Assembly: GCF_934632265.1 (NCBI RefSeq)
Contig: NZ_CAKTYH010000031.1
Location: forward strand, 1 to 17,559
DNA from: an uncultured Senegalimassilia sp.
Lineage (GTDB): Bacteria; Actinomycetota; Coriobacteriia; Coriobacteriales; Eggerthellaceae
Direction of reading: 5' to 3'
Length of the DNA stretch: 17,559 nucleotides
The notes under the pieces are model-generated. The model was not told the origin of the DNA. It saw nothing but the letters and a program-made list of their open reading frames with translations, and made no database searches. Below are positions 1 through 7,453 of this stretch, piece by piece; the first letter of the stretch is position 1, and every line of letters begins with the position of its first letter. The translations under genes and the position numbers were made by a program.

Positions 1-595
1 GCTCTTGGTCGTCCATGAAGTTGGCTGCGTTCTTGTCCCCGGCATCGGTTGTGAGGATGAGCCCGTTGAGCACCATAAAGCACACGTTCATCAGCATCAG
101 GTAGCTGCTGTTATTGCGGTCGTACCTGAGTCGCTTCCAATCGATGCGGGAAGTTCCGACATCCGATACGCCGCTCATGTAGACCAGGCACCGCTTCAGG
201 GCGCGCCTCCGAACGGGGTCTACATTAGCGCTCGTTGCCAGGATTCGCGCCGTTGCCTTCAGTATGCGGTTCTTCTGGGTGTCCTCGATGAACTCGTCGT
301 AGATGGAATGCACCTTCTGCCGTCGGGCCATCTCGTTGCGAGCTGTTTGCCTCATGTCGATGCGCCCGCGTACGCCCGCAAGGTCTTCCTCCTCCGGCAG
401 GTACCCGCGCTCATAGCCGCGCCGCTGTTGGGCTGCCATTCCGATTGCCAATATGGCCGCCAAAAGATCGTCTACCTCTTCGAAGTCCTCGGTCTTCAAC
501 CGCTCGTACTCTTTCAGGTCGAGCGCGCGGAAGGCATAGGCCATCATGTAGTAGATGTTCCTGATTACGACGTTGTCAACAGCTTTATTGCTCAT
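1..595 (-). CDS. mcrC: McrC, 5-methylcytosine restriction component (partial, C-terminus outside window)
   Basis: This is the N-terminal 198 residues of an McrC-type protein; the reading frame is still open at position 1. In McrBC systems McrC binds the McrB ring, stimulates its GTPase and carries the PD-(D/E)xK nuclease that cuts modified DNA. The start reads MSNKAVDNVVIRNIYYMMAY, and the NIYYM-type stretch (residues 13-17) is typical of McrC starts. It is followed by an acidic helix and the segment GRIDMRQTARNE. The ATG overlaps the 3' end of mcrB by 11 nt, which indicates translational coupling. The nuclease motif would lie in the missing C-terminal half, so catalytic integrity cannot be judged. 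Identity rests on this N-terminal similarity and on direct adjacency to mcrB. Confidence 0.85.
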   Translation of the reverse strand, partial: MSNKAVDNVVIRNIYYMMAYAFRALDLKEYERLKTEDFEEVDDLLAAILAIGMAAQQRRGYERGYLPEEEDLAGVRGRIDMRQTARNEMARRQKVHSIYDEFIEDTQKNRILKATARILATSANVDPVRRRALKRCLVYMSGVSDVGTSRIDWKRLRYDRNNSSYLMLMNVCFMVLNGLILTTDAGDKNAANFMDDQE

Positions 596-2708
596 CAGAT
601 TCCCGCACTGCGTCTTCCAGCCGCCTTATCTCGGTTTCTGCCTTGTCGGGATCGTCGAACCAGTACTCCTCGAGGAGAGGGGCTATCTCGAAGCGGATGA
701 TCGCCTGAGCCACGTCGTCTCCCGAGCCGTCGTCGCAGAAATAGCTGTGGCCGATTTTGAAGCCGCGTCCCAAGGCGGGGTCTGCGGCAATCATGCCGTT
801 CAAATCGATGACCGCATCTACGAGGGCGATCAGCTTGCTGCTGCCAGTTTCCTCAACGGCAGCTCTGAAAGCTGGGTTCTCAAGAGCGGGCTTCATTTCG
901 AAGAACGCAAATCTGCGCCTCAGCGCGTAATCGATGAGGGCAAGGCCTCTATCCGCTGTGTTCATCATGCCGATGATGTAGACGTTGCGCGGTACGCTGA
1001 ATTGCTCGTTGTTGAGCGCGAGCGTGATTTTGTCCTCGCGGTGGTCCTTCTCAATCAACATCAGCAGTTCGCCGAACACCTTGGAAATGTTTGCACGGTT
1101 GATTTCGTCGATGATGAAGAAGTAGTCCCTGCCAGGGTTGGATGCGGCCTTTCTGCAGAACTGCACGAACACGCCGGCGCGGGGTTCGTATCCGCCGCTC
1201 TCGACCGGTCGGTATCCGCATACGAAGTCGTCGTAGGCGGTGCTCTGGTGGAACTGCACGATCTTTACGCGGGAATCGTCGCGTTTTCCCATCATCAGGT
1301 ACGCGAGCCTTTTTGCCGCATAGGTCTTGCCCGTGCCCGGAGCGCCCTGCAGGATGATGTTCATTTTTCGCCTGAGCTGCGACACAAGCGCCTTCATGTC
1401 GGCCTCGCGCATGTACACCTCGAGTAGGAAGTTGTCCTTGCCGTAAGGAGCGAATTCCTGCGCGCTTTCATCTTCTGCGATCGGCGCGTCTGCTGGCTGC
1501 TCTGCATAAAGCGGGATGCGGGGAAGGTCTATTTCGTCCAATGCGTCATCAAGCTCCGCGCGCAGCTTCCAGACGTAAGAGCCGGCAACGTCTTTCGGGG
1601 CATTTTTGCCTACGAAGAGAACGGGCCACCAACGATTCGACCCATCATTATTGCGTCCAGGCATGAGGGGGCAGCCGGATATTTTCGCAATTCGTTCCGC
1701 CGCTGCCGGTGCGTTTGACAGGTAGAAGTTGAAGCTTTCGCCGTACTTCTCGCTCAACTGAGAGCAGGTCGCCGCACCGCCCATGTCTTTGAGGCGCTTG
1801 AGCATGGCGAGCATGTTGTCGCTCAGCAGGCCATCGGTGCTCAGGTAGCCTACCCAGTCGCTCTTAGTGATGCCGGGGTTGTATTCGTCAAGGGATGGCC
1901 ACCACGCGCCTTCTTCTTGCTTCTTGCGCAAGGCTTCCACCTTCGCGGCCTCCTTGTTTCGCTTGTTCACCTCTTCGGATACCAGCCAGGCTTCCATAGA
2001 GAATTCGGGAATGCGCTTGTACGGGTAATCCCCGTTTGCGAACGCTTCGATTGCGAGCTTACAGAGATGCAGGTACTCGATGCCCTTGGGAACGCTCTGC
2101 AGCTGTTGGAACTCGTCCATTATCTCTTTTGGGAATTGTTCGGCATCCTCCATGAACCAGCGGCTCCGGGAGTCAAGGTTCATATAGCGCTCGGGGCGGC
2201 ACCAGTACAGACCCATTGTCAGGTTCCACTTCACGCCGGGTTGTTGCTCGGCGATATCGAATGCCGTGGCGAATCGCTCCTTGTTGCCGGCGTCAGGTTC
2301 CTTGTCGTATTCGAGAGCCGCTTCGAATACGTCCCAAAGGTTGTCGATATCCCGCTCGCCGCGCCCGTCCCTCAAGAAGTAGAAGAACGTGGCGCTCTGA
2401 TTGTTCACGATGGGAACGCCGAGGAAATCCTCGGGAACGCTCGCTTCGATGCCGAATTCCTTCTTGATATCGGAAATAATGCGCTTGCGGTTGGTATCCG
2501 TTATTCCCTTGTTGAAGAAGGCAAAGACGGTAAACGGATCCAGGTCGACCACGGAATCGTCGGCTTCGACCTTTGGGAACCTCATGCTCAAGTTCGAGAA
2601 AACGGTCTTGAGATGCCCGATGAGCTCCGGCCTCTTATGCCTGTAACCACGGAGCTTGTTGGCGAACTCCGTGTAGAAGTCTATCCAGGTCAATTCTCCA
2701 TTTGGCAT
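585..2708 (-). CDS. mcrB: McrB-type AAA+ GTPase of a type IV restriction system
   Basis: This 707-residue protein starts at the ATG at 2708, which has AAGGAA about 8 nt upstream. The frame stays open to 2927, but that extension has no start signal and overlaps the next gene. The N-terminal part (about 1-190) has the DPFTVFAFFNKGI stretch common to McrB-like proteins of Gram-positive bacteria. A middle region (about 300-390) contains RWWPVLFVG. The AAA+ module has Walker A GAPGTGKT (455-462), Walker B FIIDEINRAN (Asp534-Glu535) and the McrB signature MMNTADRG (Asn583-Arg587), followed by an RRRF arginine stretch. McrB rings translocate on DNA using GTP and drive McrC cleavage. Which DNA modification is recognised cannot be read from the N-terminal domain. 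All key motifs are intact. Confidence 0.93.
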   Translation of the reverse strand: MPNGELTWIDFYTEFANKLRGYRHKRPELIGHLKTVFSNLSMRFPKVEADDSVVDLDPFTVFAFFNKGITDTNRKRIISDIKKEFGIEASVPEDFLGVPIVNNQSATFFYFLRDGRGERDIDNLWDVFEAALEYDKEPDAGNKERFATAFDIAEQQPGVKWNLTMGLYWCRPERYMNLDSRSRWFMEDAEQFPKEIMDEFQQLQSVPKGIEYLHLCKLAIEAFANGDYPYKRIPEFSMEAWLVSEEVNKRNKEAAKVEALRKKQEEGAWWPSLDEYNPGITKSDWVGYLSTDGLLSDNMLAMLKRLKDMGGAATCSQLSEKYGESFNFYLSNAPAAAERIAKISGCPLMPGRNNDGSNRWWPVLFVGKNAPKDVAGSYVWKLRAELDDALDEIDLPRIPLYAEQPADAPIAEDESAQEFAPYGKDNFLLEVYMREADMKALVSQLRRKMNIILQGAPGTGKTYAAKRLAYLMMGKRDDSRVKIVQFHQSTAYDDFVCGYRPVESGGYEPRAGVFVQFCRKAASNPGRDYFFIIDEINRANISKVFGELLMLIEKDHREDKITLALNNEQFSVPRNVYIIGMMNTADRGLALIDYALRRRFAFFEMKPALENPAFRAAVEETGSSKLIALVDAVIDLNGMIAADPALGRGFKIGHSYFCDDGSGDDVAQAIIRFEIAPLLEEYWFDDPDKAETEIRRLEDAVRESDEQ

Positions 2709-2781
2709 AACTGGTTCCTTTCGACCCCATCGGGTGGATTGTTCATAGTGACAGTATGACCCAAACTGCTGAAGGGTACAG

Positions 2782-3102
2782 CTAACCGCCGAAGAAACGT
2801 TTCCACTGGGCTTTTCCCCATTGGGGGCGTTTCTCGGGTTCCGAGTCTCGCTCTCTTGCGGCGATTTCCATCTCGCGCTCGGAGATGATGGCGACCATTT
2901 TCTCTTCGCTGACCTGGATGATGCCATTGCAGGTGTTCGAAATCACCTCGTAGAAATCAACTGGCACCCAAGCGTGCTCGCCGAAGCTGTACCGCTCGTC
3001 GGCGACTAGGCTTGTGCGGAATAGCCAGCCGGCGTCTTCCTCGATCCAGTACCGTCGGACGTCGGGGTCCTCGTCCCAAAAGTCGCTCATGCCGAACGCC
3101 AT
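2782..3102 (-). CDS. Small hypothetical protein with C-terminal Gly-Gly, partner of ATP-grasp gene
   Basis: This 106-residue soluble protein is not assigned to a family. It starts at the ATG at 3102, two nt after the ATP-grasp stop codon, with GTGAGG immediately upstream. An alternative ATG at 3090 would give MSDFWDEDPDV and places GAGG 12 nt upstream. It has an acidic, aromatic-rich N-terminal half (FWDEDPD, RRYWIEEDAGWLF), a central segment PVDFYEVISNTCNGIIQV, then a charged region (about 66-92) and a basic tail that ends KRFFGG. The terminal Phe-Phe-Gly-Gly next to an ATP-dependent carboxylate ligase is suggestive of a tail that could be a ligase substrate. That is inference only; no ubiquitin-like fold is evident. 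The gene lies 73 nt upstream of mcrB on the same strand with no clear terminator between. Confidence 0.75.
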   Translation of the reverse strand: MAFGMSDFWDEDPDVRRYWIEEDAGWLFRTSLVADERYSFGEHAWVPVDFYEVISNTCNGIIQVSEEKMVAIISEREMEIAARERDSEPEKRPQWGKAQWKRFFGG

Positions 3103-3104
3103 CC

Positions 3105-3851
3105 TCACATCGGCGGGATCGCGATGCCGAAATCGCAGGGGTCGTCGACGCCGACCAGCTCGGCCCATCGGGCGGAGAGAAGCTGGGCGTACAGATCGTG
3201 CCAGAGGCCGTACGAGCCGAGCGAGTATCCATCGTTGACCTCGACTAGGATGGTTTCCCCTTTGCCATTGACGGCGAAATCGACAGCGTAGCCGGCAGGC
3301 GCCGAGGCGTACGCGGCAACGGCGGACTCGATGACTTCCCTGCTCGGCGCAAGCGACCAGTCGCCGCGGTAGTGGCGGACGTCGAGTATCTCGCCGCGGC
3401 GGACGAAGCAGCGGTGCTCGGACAGCATCTCGATGGCATCGCTGCAGATGACCTCGAAGTTGTCGCCCTGGCAGCCCTTCCCCGCAAGGTCGGCGGTCGA
3501 TTCGATGACGCAGCCGGTGAAGCGCTTCTCCTCGACGGGCTTCACGAACAGGGGCCATGATTCGACGTCGCAGCTCACCTGGTCGATCGTGCTGCGCCAA
3601 ACCCTGCGGCCGAGATACGCTTCGAGTTCTTCGGGGTAATTGATGCTTGGGCAGTCGACGCCGAGCTCGCGCAGCCGAGCGCGAACGACCCCGACGCCGC
3701 CAACGACGACGTCTTCCCTCGGCGCACCTTGCAGGCTTGCCGGATCGTCGAAGACCTCGACCTCGAACCCCATGTCGCGAAACCCGAGATAGGCGTCGAA
3801 AGCGCTGACGCTTCCCGGAACGCCGTTACGTCCTTGAACATGCACCTTCAC
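3105..3851 (-). CDS. ATP-grasp domain protein, R2K-clade-like
   Basis: ATP-grasp enzymes activate a carboxylate as acyl-phosphate and join it to an amine or thiol. Several features match the R2K (DUF4343-type) clade: FVKP (residues 102-105) with a nucleotide-binding lysine, a following EKRFTG loop, SEHRCFVRRGEI, YAVDF (188-192), and the metal-site segment VEVND (203-207) followed by GYSLGSYGL. The chosen start is the GTG at 3851 (248 aa), with GGAAGG about 10 nt upstream. A GTG at 3860 adds three residues but would sit on the ribosome binding site. The gene is followed 2 nt later by the small Gly-Gly protein, so the two are almost certainly co-transcribed. R2K enzymes are predicted to modify proteins or peptides, often in conflict-related loci; the substrate here is unknown. 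Confidence 0.82.
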   Translation of the reverse strand: MKVHVQGRNGVPGSVSAFDAYLGFRDMGFEVEVFDDPASLQGAPREDVVVGGVGVVRARLRELGVDCPSINYPEELEAYLGRRVWRSTIDQVSCDVESWPLFVKPVEEKRFTGCVIESTADLAGKGCQGDNFEVICSDAIEMLSEHRCFVRRGEILDVRHYRGDWSLAPSREVIESAVAAYASAPAGYAVDFAVNGKGETILVEVNDGYSLGSYGLWHDLYAQLLSARWAELVGVDDPCDFGIAIPPM

Positions 3852-4284
3852 GCAAACCACCCCTTCCGCATCGGATTATCCGCTCTCAGCCGCATCGTTT
3901 CTAGGGCTTTCGCTTGTTTGCCGCCGTTGTGGGGAGCGCTGTGAGCTCTCGCTTCTCGGAACTGCTAGAAATGATAACCTAGGCCCCGTTTCGGTGGGCC
4001 ATTTCGCGTTTCGCTATGGCCCGAAGCGTCTTGGTGCGGTGCCACTTGCGCGATGCGAAGAAGCCGCGTTCATCTAGGCACGGCTTCTTGTGCTTGCTAA
4101 AATCCTGCAAGGGGCGATTCCTACCCGGGTTTAGGTGCACGGGTGTCTGGACGCCTCTTTTTCACGGTCTTTTCGGTCTGCGTTTTAGGGCAATGTCGCC
4201 CTGACTGGTGATGAAACGCATGCGCCTGCCACTGAGGCTGGCTCGTCTGTCTGTTCCGTCGCGCCCCGATGCGCGGTATAATTC
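3852..4284. other. Intergenic stretch with several hairpins, no supported gene
   Basis: No open frame here has a credible start signal. On the minus strand, GATAAT at 3875-3880 lies about 24 nt before the ATP-grasp start and could be its -10 box, but no good -35 is visible. Three inverted repeats stand out. One has 9-bp arms AAGAAGCCG/CGGCTTCTT (4058-4066 with 4081-4089). Another is a nested structure with inner arms AGGGC/GCCCT (4187-4191 with 4198-4202) and outer arms GCGTTT/AAACGC (4180-4185 with 4214-4219). None has a proper T-tract, so they are not assigned as terminators. Confidence 0.4.
4277..4282 (+). promoter_or_regulatory. Candidate -10 box TATAAT
   Basis: This is a perfect TATAAT consensus in otherwise GC-rich sequence, pointing toward the plus-strand ORF at 4285. 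The -35 is poor: the best hexamer at 17-bp spacing is TTCCGT at 4254-4259. A start site near 4289 would leave the ATG at 4285 outside the transcript, which argues for a downstream translation start. Confidence 0.4.
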
Positions 4285-4716
4285 ATGCTGGTAAGGGCCT
4301 TGTACCGCCGTAGCGGTATGAGCCCCTTTTGTATTTCTGCGGGGTTTTCGAGCGGTGTCACCTTGACTCGTAATGAAGCCTTCGTGTTGGTGTTTTTTAT
4401 TTTCGCTTGGGTTTTGAAGAACTCTTTATGCGAGCGACTGAGCCCGCAAGGGGTGCGCTGCCAAATACGGGGAAGCATTAAGGGGGTCGGGCAAATACGG
4501 ATTGTAGAGTGCGCCACCATCGGGCCGTGTACCGTCCTGGTTTTCGATGGTCCGCTGCCGTTCACGGGATGGCGCTTCATCGTGGTGGACGATGTGCGCT
4601 ACGATACCTTGCCGGTCATGGATGCAGGCAACGATTGCCTGGCTATAGTCGGTACGCATGATATGACCGGAAAGACGCAATATTCGTTGAATAAATTTTC
4701 GGGCAATCGCATATGA
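4285..4716 (+). CDS. Hypothetical small protein, start uncertain
   Basis: This frame of up to 143 residues has no recognised family. The second half looks coding: mixed secondary structure, GC-biased third positions, and segments such as LPFTGWRFIVVDDVRYDT. The first half is less convincing. It has a hydrophobic stretch AFVLVFFIFAWVL that could be a membrane helix, and the DNA here is more AT-rich than its surroundings. Neither in-frame ATG (4285, 4318) has a ribosome binding site, and a TATAAT just before 4285 suggests transcription begins inside the nominal N-terminus. QIR occurs twice in frame, 10 residues apart, because CAAATACGG is repeated at 4462-4470 and 4492-4500. The real product could be shorter, or this could be a gene remnant. 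Confidence 0.35.
   Translation: MLVRALYRRSGMSPFCISAGFSSGVTLTRNEAFVLVFFIFAWVLKNSLCERLSPQGVRCQIRGSIKGVGQIRIVECATIGPCTVLVFDGPLPFTGWRFIVVDDVRYDTLPVMDAGNDCLAIVGTHDMTGKTQYSLNKFSGNRI
4293..4350 (+). promoter_or_regulatory. Overlapping leader hairpins downstream of TATAAT
   Basis: Shortly after the candidate promoter, TACCGC-CGTA-GCGGTA forms a stem (about 4302-4317). It is extended by GGGC upstream pairing with GCCC downstream, followed by CTTTT. The same CCCC can instead pair with GGGG about 14 nt further on, which is followed by TTTT. The two structures share bases and exclude each other, as in an attenuator. This could equally be a weak tandem terminator. Confidence 0.3.
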
Positions 4717-4725
4717 AGCCAGCGA

Positions 4726-4962
4726 CTAGTCATCGGGAAGGGCGATTATCACGCTTCTGCACAGCTCCCCGTAATCGTTGAGACCATCACCGCTGTCGTT
4801 GATTCCTTTGGTCATCATCTCAATCGACATGCGCTCATCGATGGCGAAGTACTGGTCGTCCGTCAGGTGCTCGAAATCAATCGGGAGCTCGAATTTGGCA
4901 AGTAGCTGCTTCTGCCTTTTGGTTAGCGTTATGGGCGCATCGTATCGAGTTGTTTTCGCCAT
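4726..4962 (-). CDS. Hypothetical protein, 78 aa
   Basis: This small soluble protein is acidic at its C-terminal end and has no recognised family. Its start MAKTTRYDAPITLTKRQKQL has a good ribosome binding site (AAAGAGG, 6 nt before ATG). The middle has HLTDDQYFAIDERMSIEMM, predicted helical, and the tail is CRSVIIALPDD. It lies downstream of recQ on the same strand, with 85 nt between the two coding regions. That gap carries a TACAAT box and a leader closely matching the one before recQ, so it likely has its own, similarly regulated promoter. A role alongside RecQ is inferred only from this shared leader. Confidence 0.75.
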   Translation of the reverse strand: MAKTTRYDAPITLTKRQKQLLAKFELPIDFEHLTDDQYFAIDERMSIEMMTKGINDSGDGLNDYGELCRSVIIALPDD

Positions 4963-4968
4963 GTTGGG

Positions 4969-5012
4969 CCTCTTTCGCGTCTGTTAGCTTGACGGCGCTA
5001 TTGTAGCCTCGG
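4969..5012 (-). promoter_or_regulatory. Promoter/leader of the 78-aa gene, copy of the recQ leader
   Basis: Read on the minus strand this contains CGAGGCTACAATAGCGC, then GCTAACAGACGCGAAAGAGG, ending at the ribosome binding site. TACAAT (5000-5005) is a plausible -10 box, 38 nt before the ATG. Most bases match the recQ leader at 6843-6886, from the box through to the ribosome binding site. No clear -35 is seen. Confidence 0.55.
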
Positions 5013-5047
5013 AGTCGCGTTTGAAAGCCAAGGACATCCTCCCCGCT

Positions 5048-6838
5048 TTAGCCCCTCACCATCACGTGAAGGCATTTCTCCCCGGGCTTTTGCCCTACAA
5101 TCCCGCAGGTTATGAGCGCGTCTAGGGCGTGTTTCGCCTTGCTGCGGTCGGGGCCGGCGGATCCCCAGCATGGTAGGCTCTCGTACGGGTCGGCCTTGGC
5201 CCCGGGTTCGCTTTTCCCGCACGCTACCTTGAGGACAACTGCCCTGCGCGCTTCGCTGCCGAGCGCTCGGATTGTCGCGACCAGGGCGTCGCTCAGCACC
5301 TTGGGCACATCGGGCATCTCGAGCGGCTTGACGGAATCGGGGACCCCGCCCGTTTCAACGACGGCGAGAATCTGAGCGCCATATGTCTGCGCGGCTTTTG
5401 CGGTCATTCCGTTGACCTTCAGAAGCTGCTCAAGGTTTCCCGGCCTTTTGCGGCAGATGCCTCGCAACGCGCGCTCGGTTAGAGTGCCGCCGGCGCTGCC
5501 GGCGCCACTCCCGTCCGCTACCGCAGCGCACGCGCTCTTCAGGCTAACGAAAAGGGCGCGCTCGTCGTCCGTCAGCGGCCTGGCGTCCTCGGCGCGCACG
5601 ATGCCGTCGACGGGCGCCGCGCAGTTGTCGCATCTTCCGCACCCTCCGTCATCAGGGGGTTTCTCGCCGAAGTAGCGCAAAACGAGATCGCGCCGGCAGG
5701 CGTCTTCGTCCCTGCAAAAATCCCGCATGTCGAAGGCGAGCCCCTTTTGCCTGGAATGCTGCGGGTCGTTCTGGCCTTCGCCGCCCGCTTCTGCCATGAA
5801 CAAGGCGGTTTGCAGGTCCTGCTCGTCCCATAGCATGATCGTGTCGGCGGGCTTTCCGTCGCGCCCCGCGCGGCCGATCTGCTGATAGTAGCTCTCGATC
5901 GAAAGCGGCATGCCGCAGCAAACCACGTAGCGCACATCGGGCTTGTCGATGCCCATGCCGAACCCCGACGTCGCGACCATGACCGGCGCCCGCCCCGACA
6001 TGAACGCTTCCTGCTCCGCCTTCTTCGCGTCGTTGCCCAGCTTGCCGTGGTAGAGCGCGGCGGGCACGCCTGCTCGCCTGAGCGCGCTGTGGATCCGCTC
6101 GGCCTCGGAAATCGTGACGCAATAGAAGATGCCGCACTCGTTTCCCTTCGAACGCGCGGCCCGCACGCACCACGACTCGCGCTCGTCGTGGGGCATATGC
6201 ACAACGGACAGCGAAAGGTTGCCGCGGTCGAACGAGGAGACTATCTCCAAGGGGTTTTGCAGGCCAAGGGACCTGACGATGTCCTTGCGGACCTTCGGGG
6301 TCGCCGTCGCAGTTAGCGCGACCACGGTCGGGCGCTGGTCGAACCGCTCGATGAACGCGCTGATCTCGCGGTAATCGCCGCGGAAGTCGTGGCCCCATTC
6401 GCTGATGCAGTGGGCCTCGTCGATGGCGACAAGGGGGATCGCGAGGCACTCGATCGCCGACAGGAAAGCCGGGCTCGACAAGCGCTCCGGCGCAACGTAC
6501 AGGATCTGGAACTCGCCGCTTTTGATGCGCCTTCGGACCTTTTCCTGGGCCCGAAGGCTGAGCGTGTTGTTGAGGAAAGCCGGATGCAGGCCCAGCTCAA
6601 CGAGCTTCCCCACCTGGTCGCTCATGAGCGAGACCAGGGGAGAGATCACGATGGTAGTGCCGCCGAGCGCGACGGCGGGCACCTGGTAAATCAGCGATTT
6701 GCCCGCTCCGGTGGACATGACGGCCAGCACGTCCCGTTTCCCCATGATGGCCTTGATGGCCTTCTCCTGCTCCGGACGGAACCCATCGTGCCCGAAGCAG
6801 CGCTTCAACACTTCTCTCGCTTGCTCGAACGATGCCAT
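5048..6838 (-). CDS. recQ: ATP-dependent DNA helicase RecQ
   Basis: This 596-residue superfamily 2 helicase unwinds DNA 3'-5' in recombination and fork repair. Walker A is MSTGAGKS (41-48), the DEAH box is at 140-143 within AIDEAHCISEWGHDFR, motif III is TATATP, and motif VI is QIGRAGRDG (320-328). The zinc site has Cys381, Cys400, Cys403 and Cys406 (CGRCDNC). After the zinc site a HRDC-like domain comes directly (about 422-496). A winged-helix RQC-like segment then ends the protein (about 512-594, with DRSKAKHALDALITCGIVGQ). The classical order is zinc, winged helix, HRDC. The start at 6838 has AAAGAGG 5 nt upstream. Overall length is close to E. coli RecQ. Confidence 0.95.
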   Translation of the reverse strand: MASFEQAREVLKRCFGHDGFRPEQEKAIKAIMGKRDVLAVMSTGAGKSLIYQVPAVALGGTTIVISPLVSLMSDQVGKLVELGLHPAFLNNTLSLRAQEKVRRRIKSGEFQILYVAPERLSSPAFLSAIECLAIPLVAIDEAHCISEWGHDFRGDYREISAFIERFDQRPTVVALTATATPKVRKDIVRSLGLQNPLEIVSSFDRGNLSLSVVHMPHDERESWCVRAARSKGNECGIFYCVTISEAERIHSALRRAGVPAALYHGKLGNDAKKAEQEAFMSGRAPVMVATSGFGMGIDKPDVRYVVCCGMPLSIESYYQQIGRAGRDGKPADTIMLWDEQDLQTALFMAEAGGEGQNDPQHSRQKGLAFDMRDFCRDEDACRRDLVLRYFGEKPPDDGGCGRCDNCAAPVDGIVRAEDARPLTDDERALFVSLKSACAAVADGSGAGSAGGTLTERALRGICRKRPGNLEQLLKVNGMTAKAAQTYGAQILAVVETGGVPDSVKPLEMPDVPKVLSDALVATIRALGSEARRAVVLKVACGKSEPGAKADPYESLPCWGSAGPDRSKAKHALDALITCGIVGQKPGEKCLHVMVRG

Positions 6839-6842
6839 GCGC

Positions 6843-6886
6843 CCTCTTTCGTGTCTGTTGGTTTACAGCGCTATTGTAACCTCGAG
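6843..6886 (-). promoter_or_regulatory. recQ promoter/leader
   Basis: The minus strand reads CGAGGTTACAATAGCGCTG, then ACCAACAGACACGAAAGAGG before the start codon. TACAAT at 6873-6878 is a plausible -10 box, 35 nt before the ATG. The segment TTACA-N7-TGTAA makes a small inverted repeat over the -10 box; this is imperfect in the copy before the 78-aa gene. Confidence 0.55.
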
Positions 6887-7326
6887 TTCGATTCGCTTCC
6901 TGTGGGCAACGATGACCTTTCGCGAGCGTGGTCGGTTCGGCGGCGTCGTCGATACGAGCCTGCGGCTTCTTGTGGGCTTACGTCTTGGCTCGCAGGCGCG
7001 CATGAATCCGCAGTGATGGCCAATTATCTGAGAGTTGCGCATTTGGGATGTCTGTCTGCTGCGGTCGCGCTCGTAAATGATGCCGCGCAGGCGGCGCCGG
7101 CGCTGTGTCTCGGTCGCTTATTGCGAAAAAGCTCGCTTTTGCGCGATGCGGCTTGCCGGCAATTGCACAACTCTCGATTTTTTGGCCACCACCGTCCCGC
7201 GTTGCTCCGAATCAGCCGCCAGCGGTCTGGGCTGCTCCTCGAGCTGCCCCGAGCCGACAGCCGCCTCACCCCGCCCGTCGCATTCCCGCTCCCTATCTTG
7301 GCCGTGTGGCGCGTGGCGGTGCTTGC
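6887..7326. other. Long intergenic stretch, no supported gene
   Basis: About 440 nt lie between the recQ promoter and the duplicated lipoprotein upstream region. Frames are open in several registers because of base composition, but none has a start with a ribosome binding site or a recognisable product. A short AT-richer patch near 7120-7190 includes AAAAAGC-TC-GCTTTT, which could fold weakly. Nothing else can be supported. Confidence 0.4.
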
Positions 7327-7453
7327 TTTGGGCCGCGGGTGGCTTCGCGGGCGCCGCTTCGCACGGCACAATTGCCTTAGAAGCCGGCTTCGGCGCGTGC
7401 GGCGCCGGAGGGGGAGCGGCTTGCAATCTGCGATGCGAAAGGGAGTGATGAAG
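7327..7453 (+). promoter_or_regulatory. Upstream region of lipoprotein 1 (duplicated element)
   Basis: This segment resembles 8548-8714 before the second lipoprotein: TTTGGGCCGC, then GCTTCGCGG, later GCGGCTTGC and GCGAAAGGGAGTG. A candidate promoter is TTCGCG with CACAAT (7367-7372) at 17-bp spacing. The second copy has TTCGCG with CATACT (8588-8593). Conservation in both copies supports function, although both boxes are poor matches to consensus. Confidence 0.4.

Noticed and set aside
585..2927. Extended McrB start at 2927
   Set aside because: The extra 73 residues overlap the upstream small gene, lack a ribosome binding site and do not resemble McrB. The ATG at 2708 has AAGGAA at the right distance.
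4016..4204. A 62-codon plus-strand ORF
   Set aside because: No ribosome binding site, no family resemblance, and it overlaps inverted repeats.
5048..6838. RecQ as part of the upstream restriction cluster
   Set aside because: It is separated from the ATP-grasp gene by more than 800 nt, has its own promoter and is a complete housekeeping-type helicase. Proximity alone is not enough.
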